64,000 bases of DNA from positions 62,001-126,000 of the forward strand of contig NZ_MLCL01000011.1 of the NCBI RefSeq assembly GCF_001942625.1, given 5' to 3'. This stretch comes from Mycobacterium syngnathidarum. Lineage in GTDB: Bacteria; Actinomycetota; Actinomycetes; Mycobacteriales; Mycobacteriaceae. Below, in pieces: positions 50,919 to 61,052 of the stretch. Position 1 is the stretch's first letter; every line of letters begins with the position of its first letter. The notes below the pieces were generated by a model that made no database searches, had not been told where the DNA came from, and saw only the letters and a list, made by a program, of their open reading frames with translations. The translations under genes were made by a program, and so were the position numbers.

Positions 50919-53126
50919 ATGGCAGACGCCGAAACCCATCCCCCGATCGGTGAAGCACAGACCGAACCCGCCGAAAGCGGTTGTCCCATGCGGATCAAGC
51001 CGCCCGTGGAGGGCGGCAGCAACCGCGATTGGTGGCCCAACGCGGTCAACCTGAAGATCCTGCAGAAGAACCCGCCTGCCATCGATCCGTCGGACGAGGG
51101 CTACGACTACCGCGAGGCCGTCAAGTCTCTCGATGTCGAGGCCTTCCAGCGCGATTTCGATGAGCTGCTGACGAATTCACAGGACTGGTGGCCGGCCGAC
51201 TTCGGGCACTACGGTCCGCTGTTCGTCCGCATGTCCTGGCATGCCGCGGGCACCTACCGCGTCGAGGACGGCCGCGGTGGTGGCGGGCGCGGTATGCAGC
51301 GCTTCGCCCCGCTGAACAGCTGGCCCGACAACGTCAGCCTGGACAAGGCCCGCCGCCTGCTGTGGCCGCTGAAGAAGAAGTACGGCAAGCAGATCTCGTG
51401 GTCCGACCTGCTCGTCTACGCAGGCAACCGCGCGATGGAGCACATGGGCTTCAAGACCGCCGGCTTCGCGTTCGGCCGCCCGGACTACTGGGAGCCCGAG
51501 GAGGACATCTACTGGGGCGCCGAGCACGAGTGGCTGGGCTCGCAGGAGCGCTACGCCGGCGCCGACGGTGACCGGACCAAGCTGGAGAACCCGCTCGGCG
51601 CCAGCCACATGGGCCTGATCTACGTGAACCCCGAAGGGCCCGAAGGCAATCCGGATTATCTGGCGGCAGCCATCGACATCCGCGAGACGTTCGGCCGGAT
51701 GGCGATGAACGACGTCGAGACCGCCGCCCTGATCGTCGGTGGCCACACCTTCGGCAAGACCCACGGCGCCACCGACATCGAGAACGGTGTCGAGCCCGAG
51801 GCCGCACCGCTGGAGCAGATGGGTCTGGGCTGGGCCAACCCCGGCGTCGGCAACGACACTGTCAGCAGCGGTATCGAGGTGACCTGGACGCACACTCCGA
51901 CCAAGTGGGACAACAGCTTCCTGGAGATCCTCTACGGCAACGAGTGGGAGCTGACCAAGAGCCCGCAGGGCGCCAACCAGTGGAAGCCCAAGGACAACGG
52001 TTGGGCCAACTCGGTGCCGATGGCGCAGGGCAACGGCAAGACCCACCCGTCGATGCTCACCACCGACCTGTCGATGCGGTTCGACCCGATCTACGGCGAG
52101 ATCACCCGCCGCTGGCTGGATCACCCCGAGGAGCTGGCCGAGGAGTACGCCAAGGCCTGGTTCAAGCTGATCCACCGCGACATGGGTCCGGTGACGCGCT
52201 ACCTCGGTCCGCTGGTGCCCAAGCAGACCTGGGTGTGGCAGGACATCATCCCGGCCGGTAAGCCGCTGTCCGACGCGGACGTCGCCACCCTCAAGGCGGC
52301 CATCGCCGGCTCCGGTCTGACCACCCAGCAGCTGATCGACACCGCGTGGAAGGCAGCGGCCTCGTACCGCTCCAGCGACATGCGGGGCGGCGCCAACGGC
52401 GGCCGGATCCGGCTGCAGCCGCAGCTGGGCTGGGAGGCCAACGAGCCCGACGAGCTGGCCCCGGTGATCGCCAAGCTCGAGGAGATCCAGGCCGCTTCCG
52501 ACACTGGTGTGTCCTTCGCCGACCTGGTGGTCCTCGGTGGTGTCGTCGGTCTCGAAAAGGCCATCAAGGACGCCGGTTTCGACGTCGAGGTGCCGTTCAC
52601 CTCCGGCCGGGGCGACGCCTCGCAGGAGCAGACCGACCCCGACTCGTTCGCCTACCTGGAGCCCAAGGGCGACGGTTTCCGCAACTTCGTGGCCAAGGGC
52701 GACAGCCTGCCGCCCGAGTACCGCCTGATCGACCGGGCCAATCTGCTCGGTCTGTCGGCTCCGGAGATGACCGTGCTGATCGGTGGTCTGCGGGTGCTGG
52801 GCGCCAACCACGGCGGCTCGGAACTCGGCGTGTTGACGGACAAGAAGGGTCAGCTGACCAACGACTACTTCGTCAACCTGACCGACATGGGCACCAAGTG
52901 GGCCCCGGCACCGGCCGACGACGGCACCTATGTCGGCACCGACCGCGCCAGCGGTTCGCCGAAGTGGACCGCCAGCCGGGTCGACCTGCTGTTCGGCTCG
53001 AACTCGCAGCTGCGGGCGCTGGCCGAGGTCTACGCCGAGGACGACTCCAAGGAGAAGTTCGTCAAGGACTTCGTCGCGGCCTGGACCAAGGTGATGAACG
53101 CCGACCGGTTCGACCTGGAGGTCTGA
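50919..53126 (+). CDS. katG: Catalase-peroxidase KatG
   Basis: A 735-residue bifunctional haem enzyme, which removes peroxide and activates isoniazid. The distal site [11 protein letters not shown] gives Arg104, Trp107 and His108; Tyr235 (GLIYVNPEG) and Met261 (GRMAMND) complete the Met-Tyr-Trp adduct. The proximal His276 is in [11 protein letters not shown]. The Ser that matters for isoniazid resistance is kept (SSGIEVTWT, Ser317). The second half is the inactive duplicate domain. It has a strong terminator 43 bases downstream. Confidence 0.97.
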   Translation: MADAETHPPIGEAQTEPAESGCPMRIKPPVEGGSNRDWWPNAVNLKILQKNPPAIDPSDEGYDYREAVKSLDVEAFQRDFDELLTNSQDWWPADFGHYGPLFVRMSWHAAGTYRVEDGRGGGGRGMQRFAPLNSWPDNVSLDKARRLLWPLKKKYGKQISWSDLLVYAGNRAMEHMGFKTAGFAFGRPDYWEPEEDIYWGAEHEWLGSQERYAGADGDRTKLENPLGASHMGLIYVNPEGPEGNPDYLAAAIDIRETFGRMAMNDVETAALIVGGHTFGKTHGATDIENGVEPEAAPLEQMGLGWANPGVGNDTVSSGIEVTWTHTPTKWDNSFLEILYGNEWELTKSPQGANQWKPKDNGWANSVPMAQGNGKTHPSMLTTDLSMRFDPIYGEITRRWLDHPEELAEEYAKAWFKLIHRDMGPVTRYLGPLVPKQTWVWQDIIPAGKPLSDADVATLKAAIAGSGLTTQQLIDTAWKAAASYRSSDMRGGANGGRIRLQPQLGWEANEPDELAPVIAKLEEIQAASDTGVSFADLVVLGGVVGLEKAIKDAGFDVEVPFTSGRGDASQEQTDPDSFAYLEPKGDGFRNFVAKGDSLPPEYRLIDRANLLGLSAPEMTVLIGGLRVLGANHGGSELGVLTDKKGQLTNDYFVNLTDMGTKWAPAPADDGTYVGTDRASGSPKWTASRVDLLFGSNSQLRALAEVYAEDDSKEKFVKDFVAAWTKVMNADRFDLEV

Positions 53127-53168
53127 TCGGTCGGCTGCTTCGACGGCCTGATCTGACGGGTAACGCAG

Positions 53169-53198
53169 CACCCCGCGAGCTCCGGCTCGCGGGGTGTT
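53169..53198 (+). terminator. katG terminator
   Basis: A perfect 12-bp stem, CACCCCGCGAGC with GCTCGCGGGGTG, has a TCCG loop and is followed by TTGTTGTTGT. It lies 43 bases after the katG stop and also blocks read-through from the convergent tetR gene. Confidence 0.85.
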
Positions 53199-53207
53199 GT
53201 TGTCGCG

Positions 53208-53837
53208 CTAGGCTTTTGCGCGCATTGCCCGATAAGCCGCCCTGCCGAAGATTTCGGCCATCAGCTCGGGTTCGGCGTCGTCCCCGTCGTCGAGCATCTT
53301 GCGGACGGCGGCTTCACAGATCGCCAGGAACACCTCGACCAGCATGGGCAGTGTGACGTCGACATCGGCGACCTGCCAGCGTTGCAGCAGCGGACGCATC
53401 GCGGTGGCGAGCTGCCCTCGGATGCGCTCACGGCCGGCGACGATGGCCGCGGTCAACACCGGATCGGGGTCGGCGGCGAAGATGATGCGCCAGGAGGCCG
53501 GGCGTTCACGGACCGTGCTTCCCAGCGCTCGAAAACCGTCAACGAACAACTGCTCGATGGAGCCGGTGCGCTGCGGCGGCAGCAGTTCGAGCAGGCTGGA
53601 CAGCACCACGTCGGTTTCCCGATCCAGCAGTGCGGCAAGCACTTCCCCACGGCCCGGGTAGCAGGCGTACACCACCGGCCTGGTGACACCCAGACGTCTC
53701 GCGATGGTTCCCATCGTGACGTCGGCCAAGCCCTGGTGTGCTGCGATATCCAACGCGGTGTCCAGCACTTGCGGCCGGCGCCGGTCCGGGCCCAGGTGTT
53801 CGGCGCGGGCCCGGTTGGCTAGTGCGGCATCTTCCAT
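53208..53837 (-). CDS. TetR-family regulator
   Basis: A 209-residue TetR regulator. The N-terminal helix-turn-helix is QVLDTALDIAAHQGLADVTM, then ARRLGVTRPVVYACYPGRGE. The ligand-binding domain is helical with an acidic DDGDDAEPE tail. Its start lies two bases after the DUF2236 stop, so both are in one operon. Two palindromes before that operon are the probable target. Confidence 0.87.
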   Translation of the reverse strand: MEDAALANRARAEHLGPDRRRPQVLDTALDIAAHQGLADVTMGTIARRLGVTRPVVYACYPGRGEVLAALLDRETDVVLSSLLELLPPQRTGSIEQLFVDGFRALGSTVRERPASWRIIFAADPDPVLTAAIVAGRERIRGQLATAMRPLLQRWQVADVDVTLPMLVEVFLAICEAAVRKMLDDGDDAEPELMAEIFGRAAYRAMRAKA

Positions 53838-53838
53838 G

Positions 53839-54909
53839 TCAACCGATGGTGCCAAGGATCGGCTGTGATTCCACGATCCCCTCGTCACTGGGTGCGCGGC
53901 CCTCGCCGAACACCCGGACCGCCTGCCGGTCACGAAGTGAGAAGTGCGCCTGGCTGGGCGCGTCGTAGCCGAAGCGGCGCTGCGCCTCACGGGGTGTGGT
54001 GGTGACCGGGTCCTTCGGCGGAACCGCCAGCAGCACCCGCGCGCCGATCGGCAAGGTCGCCGGGGACAGGAGTCGCAGCAGGATCAGCTGCAGCCGGGTG
54101 CTCGTCGCAATCAGCCGGAACCCGATCCGCAGCGGCAGCACCGCCAACGCGTCGAGCACCCGGGAAGTGCTGAGCCCGGCCATCTCTCGCATCCAGCGCG
54201 GCATCGTCGCCAGGGTGCCGCGGCGCAGGAACGCGGTGATGACCCTGGTGCCCGGCCGCAGCAGCAGCGGCATCTCGGGCAACATCACCTCGGCACCCAG
54301 CAGGTGGTGCATGGCCTGCCGGGCGATGTCCGAGCCGATCAGTTGGGGCCGCATCTGCTCGAAGTACTCCCGGATGCCCTCGCGGGTCAGGGGAACGTCG
54401 GAGCGATCGCAGGTCTGCAGTTCGGCCGCGATCGCGCATTCGCGCCAGTACTGCAGCTCCTCTTCGGGTGACAACGGGCCGGGACCGTACTTCTCGTAGG
54501 CCACCAGGATCGAATGCCACGCGGTCAGGTGGATCCACAGCTGCGAAGCGGGATCGTTGGCGTCGTAGGTCTTTCCGGTGACCGGATCGGTGCCGATCGC
54601 TTTGGAGTGGACCTTGACCAGGACGTCGGCGGCCTTGGTGGTGGAGCGGCTGTCGTCGAACGCCACCATCGCGAAGTACCGCAGCGTGCGGTCGTACCGG
54701 GTGCGCGGGCGTGAGTAGATCTCGTGGGTCTTGTCGACCGCCGCGACGAGCGCGGGGTCGAGTTCTTCGATGACGACAGCGCGCTGGAACCCGATCGACA
54801 GCGAGGTGGGATAGCTCCACACCTTCCATGTCATCGAGTCGGGACCGAAGAAACCGTAGTCCTCCCCCGGTTCCGTCGCGGGCAACGTCAGCCAGTCACG
54901 GATCGTCAT
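53839..54909 (-). CDS. DUF2236 (MpaB/latex-clearing-like) oxygenase family protein
   Basis: A 356-residue helical protein of the oxygenase MpaB/DUF2236 family. The conserved blocks are SYPTSLSIGFQRAVVIEELD, IHLTAWHSILVAYEKYGPG and EELQYWRECAIAAELQT, with a His that may bind haem in the WHSI motif. Fungal MpaB cleaves a terpene chain oxidatively; the substrate here is unknown. I start at the ATG at 54909 because GGGGAG lies five bases upstream; a start four codons earlier would include it. The gene is divergent from dprE2. Confidence 0.82.
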   Translation of the reverse strand: MTIRDWLTLPATEPGEDYGFFGPDSMTWKVWSYPTSLSIGFQRAVVIEELDPALVAAVDKTHEIYSRPRTRYDRTLRYFAMVAFDDSRSTTKAADVLVKVHSKAIGTDPVTGKTYDANDPASQLWIHLTAWHSILVAYEKYGPGPLSPEEELQYWRECAIAAELQTCDRSDVPLTREGIREYFEQMRPQLIGSDIARQAMHHLLGAEVMLPEMPLLLRPGTRVITAFLRRGTLATMPRWMREMAGLSTSRVLDALAVLPLRIGFRLIATSTRLQLILLRLLSPATLPIGARVLLAVPPKDPVTTTPREAQRRFGYDAPSQAHFSLRDRQAVRVFGEGRAPSDEGIVESQPILGTIG

Positions 54910-54924
54910 GATCTCCCCCATTTC

Positions 54925-54957
54925 CTACACGGTGTAGAAAAAAGCTACGTCGCGTAG
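54925..54957. promoter_or_regulatory. Paired TetR operators
   Basis: CTACAC-G-GTGTAG at 54925-54937 and CTACG-TCG-CGTAG at 54945-54957 are two dyads with centres 20 bases apart, about two helical turns. They lie 16 bases upstream of the DUF2236 start and 100 bases from dprE2. The TetR at 53208 is the likely binder. Confidence 0.6.
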
Positions 54958-55057
54958 GAAGTGGGGTCAAGGCCCTGCGCTCGGATTGCTCGGATTTTCA
55001 GGAGAAACCGCACGGTACCCTCGTCACGATGTCCCCCGAGGCTTGGAGCTGCGCTAG

Positions 55058-55822
55058 ATGGTGTTCGACGCCGTAGGTAACCCCCAGACGATTCTGCTGC
55101 TCGGCGGCACTTCAGAGATCGGGCTGGCGATCTGTGAGCGCTATCTGCGCGACGCGTCGGCCCGCATCGTGCTGGCCGCCCTGCCCGGCGACCCGGGCCG
55201 CGACGGCGCAGTAGCCCAGCTGCGCAAGGCCGGCGCCAGTTCGGTCGAGGTCATCGACTTCGACGCCGTCGACACCGCAAGCCACCCCGACGTGATCGAC
55301 AAGGCATTTTCCTCCGGTGACGTGGACGTCGCGATCGTCGCGTTCGGCCTGCTCGGCGACGCCGAAGAACTGTGGCAGAACCAGCGTAAAGCCGTGCAGA
55401 TCGCCGAAATCAACTACACCGCAGCCGTTTCCGTCGGCGTGCTGGTCGGCGAGAAGATGCGGGCACAGGGCTACGGCCGGATCATCGCGATGAGCTCCGC
55501 AGCCGGCGAGCGGGTGCGCCGCTCCAACTTCGTCTACGGCTCCACCAAGGCGGGGCTCGACGGGTTCTACCTCGGTCTCGGAGAGGCGCTGCGCGAATTC
55601 GGTGTGCGGGTGCTGGTGATCCGGCCCGGGCAGGTGCGCACCCGGATGAGCGCGCACGTCAAGGAAGCCCCGCTGACGGTCGACAAGGAGTATGTGGCCG
55701 AACTGGCCGTCACCGCCTCGGCCAAGGGCAAGGAGCTGGTCTGGGCGCCGGGCGCGTTCCGCTACGTGATGATGGTTCTGCGGCACATCCCGCGGCCCAT
55801 CTTCCGCAAGCTTCCCATCTGA
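55058..55822 (+). CDS. dprE2: Decaprenylphosphoryl-2-keto-ribose reductase DprE2
   Basis: A 254-residue SDR-fold NADH-dependent reductase, partner of DprE1. It has the cofactor motif [10 protein letters not shown], catalytic Ser in [10 protein letters not shown], and Tyr and Lys in [11 protein letters not shown]. It completes epimerisation of the ribose phospholipid to the arabinose donor DPA. The stop shares its last A with the aftA ATG. It needs its own promoter here because furA-katG and a divergent operon separate it from dprE1. Confidence 0.95.
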   Translation: MVFDAVGNPQTILLLGGTSEIGLAICERYLRDASARIVLAALPGDPGRDGAVAQLRKAGASSVEVIDFDAVDTASHPDVIDKAFSSGDVDVAIVAFGLLGDAEELWQNQRKAVQIAEINYTAAVSVGVLVGEKMRAQGYGRIIAMSSAAGERVRRSNFVYGSTKAGLDGFYLGLGEALREFGVRVLVIRPGQVRTRMSAHVKEAPLTVDKEYVAELAVTASAKGKELVWAPGAFRYVMMVLRHIPRPIFRKLPI

Positions 55823-57705
55823 TGCAGCAGCGTCCGGCCAGGGTCATCGGACACATGGTGATCGCCCTGATGCTCGCCTCGGCGGTGGCCGGGGTTTCGA
55901 TCGCCGCGATCGCCCAGGTCCAATGGCCGGCCTACAACACGTCCAACCAGCTGCACGCGCTCACCACGGTGGGCCAGGTCGGTGCCCTGGCGGGCATACT
56001 GGCCGCCGGCCTGTTCTGGCGCCGCGGCCGGCGCACGCTGGCCCGGCTGACCGCACTGATCTTCCTGTCGGCTTTCTCGGTGGTCACCCTGGCGATGCCG
56101 TTGGGCGCCACCAAGCTGTACCTGTTCGGGGTCTCGGTCGACCAGCAGTTCCGCACCGAATACCTGACCCGGCTGACCGACACCCCCGGCCTGCACGACA
56201 TGACCTACTTCGGGCTGCCGCCGTACTACCCGGCCGGCTGGTTCTGGATGGGCGGGCGCATCGCCGCGGCCACCGACACCCCGGCATGGGAGATGTTCAA
56301 GCCGTGGTCGATCGTCTCGATCACCATCGCGGTCGCCGTCGCATTCGTGTTGTGGTCGACCATGATTCGGTTCGAGCACGCACTGATCGTCACCACCGCG
56401 AGCACCGCGGCGATGCTGGCCTACTCCTCCACCGAGCCCTACGCCGCGATCATCACCGTGCTGTTGCCGCCGGTGTTCGTGCTGGCCTGGTCCGGGCTTC
56501 GGGGCAAAACCCGCAACGGCGGCTGGGCGGCAGTCATCGGTGTCGGCATCTTCCTCGGCCTCGCCGCCCTCTTCTACACCCTGCTGCTGGCCTACTGCGC
56601 GTTCACGCTGGCACTGATGGCGCTGGTGCTGGCGGTCGCGCGGCGCAGCATCGACCCGCTGCTGCGCCTGGCGGTCATCGCCGTGATATCCGGGGCCATC
56701 GCCCTGATCACCTGGGCCCCGTACCTTTTGGCGTGGCTGGGCGGCGAGCCCGCAGAGAAGGGCACCGCCCAGCACTACCTGCCCGACGCCGGCGCCCAGC
56801 TGACCTTCCCGATGCTGAGCTTCACGCTGCTGGGCGCGCTGTGCATGCTCGGCACGCTGTGGCTGGTGGTCCGGGCACGCACCTCGACGCGGGCGGGCGC
56901 GCTGGCCATCGCGGTGCTCGCCGTCTACGCCTGGTCCCTGCTGTCGATGCTGACCACCCTGGTCGGCACCACGCTGCTGTCCTTCCGGCTGCAGCCGACG
57001 CTGACCGTGTTGCTCACCACCGCAGGCGCGTTCGGGTTCATTGAATCGGCGCAGGGCCTGGCCCGTCTCGCAGCGCGGCGCTATCAACCGGAAACCGCAC
57101 GGCGGGTCATCACCGCGGCCGCCACGGTCGGCGCCATCGGCGCCCTCACGTTCAGCCAGGACATCCCCGACGTGCTGCGCCCCGACATCAACGTGGCCTA
57201 CACCGACACCGACGGCACCGGTCAGCGAGCCGACCGCCGGCCACCGGGCGCCGAACGCTACTACCGCGAGATCGACGCCAAGATCGCCGAGGTCACCGGG
57301 GTTCCGCGCAACCAGACCGTGGTGCTGACCGCCGACTACAGCTTCCTGTCGTACTACCCCTACTACGGGTTCCAAGGTCTGACGTCGCACTACGCCAACC
57401 CGCTGGCCGAATTCGACAAACGCGCCAAGGCCATCGAAGCCTGGGCCACCATGACCAAGGCCGACGAGTTCGTGAAGGCCCTCGACGAAATGCCCTGGAA
57501 GGCACCGACGGTGTTCTTGATGCGCCATGGCGCCAACGACACCTACACGCTGCGCCTGGCATCCGACGTCTACCCCAACCAGCCCAACGTGCGCCGCTAC
57601 CACGTGGCGCTCGACACGGCCCTGTTCAAAGATCCACGTTTCGAGGTGACCGACATCGGTCCATTCGTCCTGGCGATCAGAAAGCCAACCCCCGATGGCC
57701 ATTAA
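55822..57705 (+). CDS. aftA: Arabinofuranosyltransferase AftA
   Basis: A 627-residue GT-C glycosyltransferase that adds the first arabinofuranose from DPA to the galactan. Around ten to eleven membrane helices precede a periplasmic C-terminal domain of about 190 residues. The first large loop holds acidic residues ([18 protein letters not shown]) where the catalytic Asp pair is expected, followed by [12 protein letters not shown]. The start overlaps dprE2 by one base and the end overlaps embC by 11 bases. Confidence 0.94.
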   Translation: MQQRPARVIGHMVIALMLASAVAGVSIAAIAQVQWPAYNTSNQLHALTTVGQVGALAGILAAGLFWRRGRRTLARLTALIFLSAFSVVTLAMPLGATKLYLFGVSVDQQFRTEYLTRLTDTPGLHDMTYFGLPPYYPAGWFWMGGRIAAATDTPAWEMFKPWSIVSITIAVAVAFVLWSTMIRFEHALIVTTASTAAMLAYSSTEPYAAIITVLLPPVFVLAWSGLRGKTRNGGWAAVIGVGIFLGLAALFYTLLLAYCAFTLALMALVLAVARRSIDPLLRLAVIAVISGAIALITWAPYLLAWLGGEPAEKGTAQHYLPDAGAQLTFPMLSFTLLGALCMLGTLWLVVRARTSTRAGALAIAVLAVYAWSLLSMLTTLVGTTLLSFRLQPTLTVLLTTAGAFGFIESAQGLARLAARRYQPETARRVITAAATVGAIGALTFSQDIPDVLRPDINVAYTDTDGTGQRADRRPPGAERYYREIDAKIAEVTGVPRNQTVVLTADYSFLSYYPYYGFQGLTSHYANPLAEFDKRAKAIEAWATMTKADEFVKALDEMPWKAPTVFLMRHGANDTYTLRLASDVYPNQPNVRRYHVALDTALFKDPRFEVTDIGPFVLAIRKPTPDGH

Positions 57706-60700
57706 TCCCGGCGCTGACACGCCGATAGCATCAGAGCCCGTGACGGGACCGCAGGGAACCGCCGGCAGCAATCACCGGACGGCGCGGCTCATCGCGATCG
57801 TCGCCGGTCTGCTCGGCGTACTGATGGCGGTGGCGACACCGCTGCTTCCGGTCAAGCAGACCACCGCCGAGCTGAACTGGCCGCAGAACGGCACATGGCA
57901 GAGCATCAACGCCCCGCTGATCGGGTACGTGGCCACCGACCTGACCATCACGGTGCCGTGCCAGGCCGCCGCGGGACTGGCCGGGCCGGAGAACCGAGCC
58001 CGCACCGTCCTGCTGTCCACTGTGCCCAAGCAGGCGCCCAAAGCCGTCGACCGCGGCCTGCTGATCGAGCGAGTCAACAACGACGTGCTGGTCATCGTGC
58101 GCAACACCCCGGTGATCAGCGCACCGCTGGACGCGGTACTCAGCCCGGCATGCCAGTCCCTGACCTTCACCGCGCACGCCGACAAGGTGACCGGGGAGTT
58201 CGTCGGGCTCACCCAGCGTGACGCCAGTGCGACCGCCGACCATCCCGACGCGCCCCTGCGCGGTGAACGGGGCGGCTACGACTTCCGGCCGCAGATCGTC
58301 GGTGTCTTCACCGACCTGTCCGGGCCCACGCCCGAGGGCCTGAAGTTCTCGGCCACCATCGACTCCCGCTACAGCAGCGCCCCGACATTGCTCAAGCTGC
58401 TCGCGATGATCGTCGGCGTCGCGATGACCGTCATCGTACTGGGCGCGCTGCACCGTCTCGACACCGCCGACGGTGTCCGGCACCGGCGCTTCCTGCCGCC
58501 CCGCTGGTGGTCGATGAAACCGCTGGACGGACTCGTCACCGCCGTGCTGGTGTGGTGGCACTTCGTCGGCGCCAACACCTCCGACGACGGTTACATCCTC
58601 ACCATGGCCCGGGTGTCCGAGCACGCCGGTTACATGGCCAACTACTACCGCTGGTTCGGCACACCAGAGGCCCCGTTCGGCTGGTACTACGACCTGCTGG
58701 CCCTGTGGGCCCACGTCTCCACCTCCAGCATCTGGCTGCGGCTTCCCACCCTGGTGATGGCGCTCGCGTGCTGGTGGGTGATCAGCCGTGAGGTGCTGCC
58801 GCGGCTAGGTCGCGCCGTCAAGACCAACCGGGCGGCCGCCTGGACCGCGGCCGGAATGTTCCTGGCGTTCTGGCTGCCGCTGAACAACGGACTGCGTCCC
58901 GAGCCGATCATCGCCCTCGGCATCCTGCTGACCTGGTGTTCGGTGGAGCGCGGAGTAGCCACGAACCGAACGTTGCCGGTGGCCATCGCCATCATCATCG
59001 GCGCCTTGACGTTGTTCTCGGGCCCCACCGGTATCGCGGCCGTCGGCGCCCTACTGGTGGCGGTCGGGCCGCTGAAAACCATTGTGGCCCGGCATACCTC
59101 ACGCTTCGGCCACCTTGCGCTACTGGCCCCGATCCTGGCTGCCTGCACCGTCACGATCATCCTGATCTTCCGCGACCAGACCCTGGCCGGGGAGATCCAG
59201 GCCAGCACCTTCAAATCCACCGTCGGCCCCAGCCTGGCCTGGTTCGACGAGCACATCCGCTACTCGCGGTTGTTCACCTCAAGCCCGGACGGTTCGGTGG
59301 CGCGACGCTTCGCGGTGCTGACCCTGCTTGTGGCGCTGGTGGTTTCGGTGGCGATGACGCTGCGCAAGGGCCGCATACCAGGTACCGCCGCGGGACCGAG
59401 CCGGCGCATCGTCGGCATCACGATCATCTCGTTCCTGGCGATGATGTTCACCCCGACCAAGTGGACCCACCACTTCGGTGTGTTCGCCGGGCTGGCCGGA
59501 TCGCTGGGCGCGCTGGCTGCGGTCGCTGTGACGGCCGCCGCGATGCGCTCCCGACGCAACCGCTCGATGTTCGCCGCACTCGTGCTGTTCGTGATGGCGC
59601 TGTCGTTCGCGACCGTCAACGGCTGGTGGTACGTCTCCAACTTCGGTGTGCCCTGGTCCAACTCGTTCCCCGAGTGGCATTTCGGGTTCACCACCATGCT
59701 GCTCGGCTTGTCGGTGCTGGCCCTGCTGCTGGCCGCCTGGTACCACTTCAGCGACCGCGACGAATCCCCGGACGGGCCACAGCGCCGATGGCAACGGATC
59801 GTGCAATCGCCGCTGGCGATCGCCGCGTGGCTGCTGGTGACGTTCGAGGTGGTCTCACTGACGCTGGCGATGACCAACCAGTACCCGGCCTGGTCGGTCG
59901 GCCGCTCCAATCTGGAGGCGCTCACCGGCAAGACCTGCGGACTCGCCAACGACGTGATGGTCGAGGAGAACGCGAACACCGGTGCCCTCGAACCGATCAG
60001 CGAACCGCCCGGGCAGGCGCTCGGCGCGGTCATCGCGCAGGGATTCGGCCCCAACGGCATCCCCTCGGACATCTCGGCCGACCCGGTCATGGAACAACCC
60101 GGCTCCGGCAACTTCGCCGACACCGACTCCGGCACCGTGACCGGCAGCGAGGTGGGCACCGAGGGCGGCACCACCGCCGCCGCCGGAATCAACGGCTCCA
60201 GGGCCCGGCTGCCGTACGGCCTGGACCCGGCCACCACCCCCGTGCTGGGCAGCTGGCGGGCGGGAACCCAGCAGCCGGCGATCATGCGGTCGGCCTGGTA
60301 CCGGCTGCCCGATCGTGATCAGGCCGGCCCGCTGCTCGTGGTCTCGGCAGCAGGCCGGTTCGATCCGGGTGAGGTCGTGGTGCAGTGGGCCACCGATGCC
60401 CAGGCCGCCGAGAACAAGCCCGGCGGCGGCGTCGGATTCGCCGACGTGGGCGCCGCCCCGGCCTGGCGCAACCTGCGCGCCCCGATGGACGCCATCCCGC
60501 GGGAGGCCACCCAGATCCGCCTGGTCGCCTCCGACGACGACCTGGCCCCGCAGCACTGGATCGCGGTGACCCCGCCGCGCATCCCGCAGCTGCGCACCCT
60601 GCAGGACGTGGTCGGATCGCAGGACCCGGTGCTGCTGGACTGGCTCGTGGGCCTGGCGTTCCCGTGCCAGCGCCCCTTCGCCCATCAGTACGGCGTCACC

Positions 60701-60973
60701 GAGGTGCCCAAGTGGCGGATCCTGCCGGACCGCTTCGGCGCCGAGGCCAACTCGCCGGTGATGGACTACCTGGGCGGCGGCCCGCTGGGCATCACCGAAC
60801 TACTGCTGCGCCCGTCGAGCGTGCCGACATATCTGAAAGACGACTGGTTCCGGGACTGGGGCTCGCTGCAACGGCTCACACCGTGGTACCCGGACGCCGA
60901 ACCGGCTCGCCTGGACCTGGGCACCGCGATCCGCAGCGGACTGTGGAGCCCGGCCCCGCTGCGGCACAGCTAG
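57695..60973 (+). CDS. embC: Arabinosyltransferase EmbC
   Basis: A 1092-residue membrane arabinosyltransferase that extends the arabinan of lipoarabinomannan, and a target of ethambutol. An N-terminal helix precedes a periplasmic jelly-roll domain (about residues 45-210). The GT-C core follows, with the donor-site loop [19 protein letters not shown] (catalytic Asp pair in DDGY) and about a dozen more helices. The C-terminal carbohydrate-binding domain occupies roughly the last 370 residues. It overlaps aftA and ends 79 bases before embA. Confidence 0.95.
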   Translation: MAINPGADTPIASEPVTGPQGTAGSNHRTARLIAIVAGLLGVLMAVATPLLPVKQTTAELNWPQNGTWQSINAPLIGYVATDLTITVPCQAAAGLAGPENRARTVLLSTVPKQAPKAVDRGLLIERVNNDVLVIVRNTPVISAPLDAVLSPACQSLTFTAHADKVTGEFVGLTQRDASATADHPDAPLRGERGGYDFRPQIVGVFTDLSGPTPEGLKFSATIDSRYSSAPTLLKLLAMIVGVAMTVIVLGALHRLDTADGVRHRRFLPPRWWSMKPLDGLVTAVLVWWHFVGANTSDDGYILTMARVSEHAGYMANYYRWFGTPEAPFGWYYDLLALWAHVSTSSIWLRLPTLVMALACWWVISREVLPRLGRAVKTNRAAAWTAAGMFLAFWLPLNNGLRPEPIIALGILLTWCSVERGVATNRTLPVAIAIIIGALTLFSGPTGIAAVGALLVAVGPLKTIVARHTSRFGHLALLAPILAACTVTIILIFRDQTLAGEIQASTFKSTVGPSLAWFDEHIRYSRLFTSSPDGSVARRFAVLTLLVALVVSVAMTLRKGRIPGTAAGPSRRIVGITIISFLAMMFTPTKWTHHFGVFAGLAGSLGALAAVAVTAAAMRSRRNRSMFAALVLFVMALSFATVNGWWYVSNFGVPWSNSFPEWHFGFTTMLLGLSVLALLLAAWYHFSDRDESPDGPQRRWQRIVQSPLAIAAWLLVTFEVVSLTLAMTNQYPAWSVGRSNLEALTGKTCGLANDVMVEENANTGALEPISEPPGQALGAVIAQGFGPNGIPSDISADPVMEQPGSGNFADTDSGTVTGSEVGTEGGTTAAAGINGSRARLPYGLDPATTPVLGSWRAGTQQPAIMRSAWYRLPDRDQAGPLLVVSAAGRFDPGEVVVQWATDAQAAENKPGGGVGFADVGAAPAWRNLRAPMDAIPREATQIRLVASDDDLAPQHWIAVTPPRIPQLRTLQDVVGSQDPVLLDWLVGLAFPCQRPFAHQYGVTEVPKWRILPDRFGAEANSPVMDYLGGGPLGITELLLRPSSVPTYLKDDWFRDWGSLQRLTPWYPDAEPARLDLGTAIRSGLWSPAPLRHS

Positions 60974-61052
60974 GACACAGCTCGGACAAGTCTCTCCAGC
61001 ACGCGGCAGGTGAAACCGGGTCTCACATACGGGTCGCATAACATCGAGCCTC

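Noticed and set aside
51177..53171. 664-codon open frame on the minus strand opposite katG
   Set aside because: It mirrors the GC-rich codon pattern of katG, has no recognisable motifs and lies wholly inside a certain gene.
55762..57771. 669-codon open frame on the minus strand opposite aftA
   Set aside because: Gln/Gly/Arg/His-rich translation typical of an antisense shadow in high-GC DNA; aftA is unambiguous.
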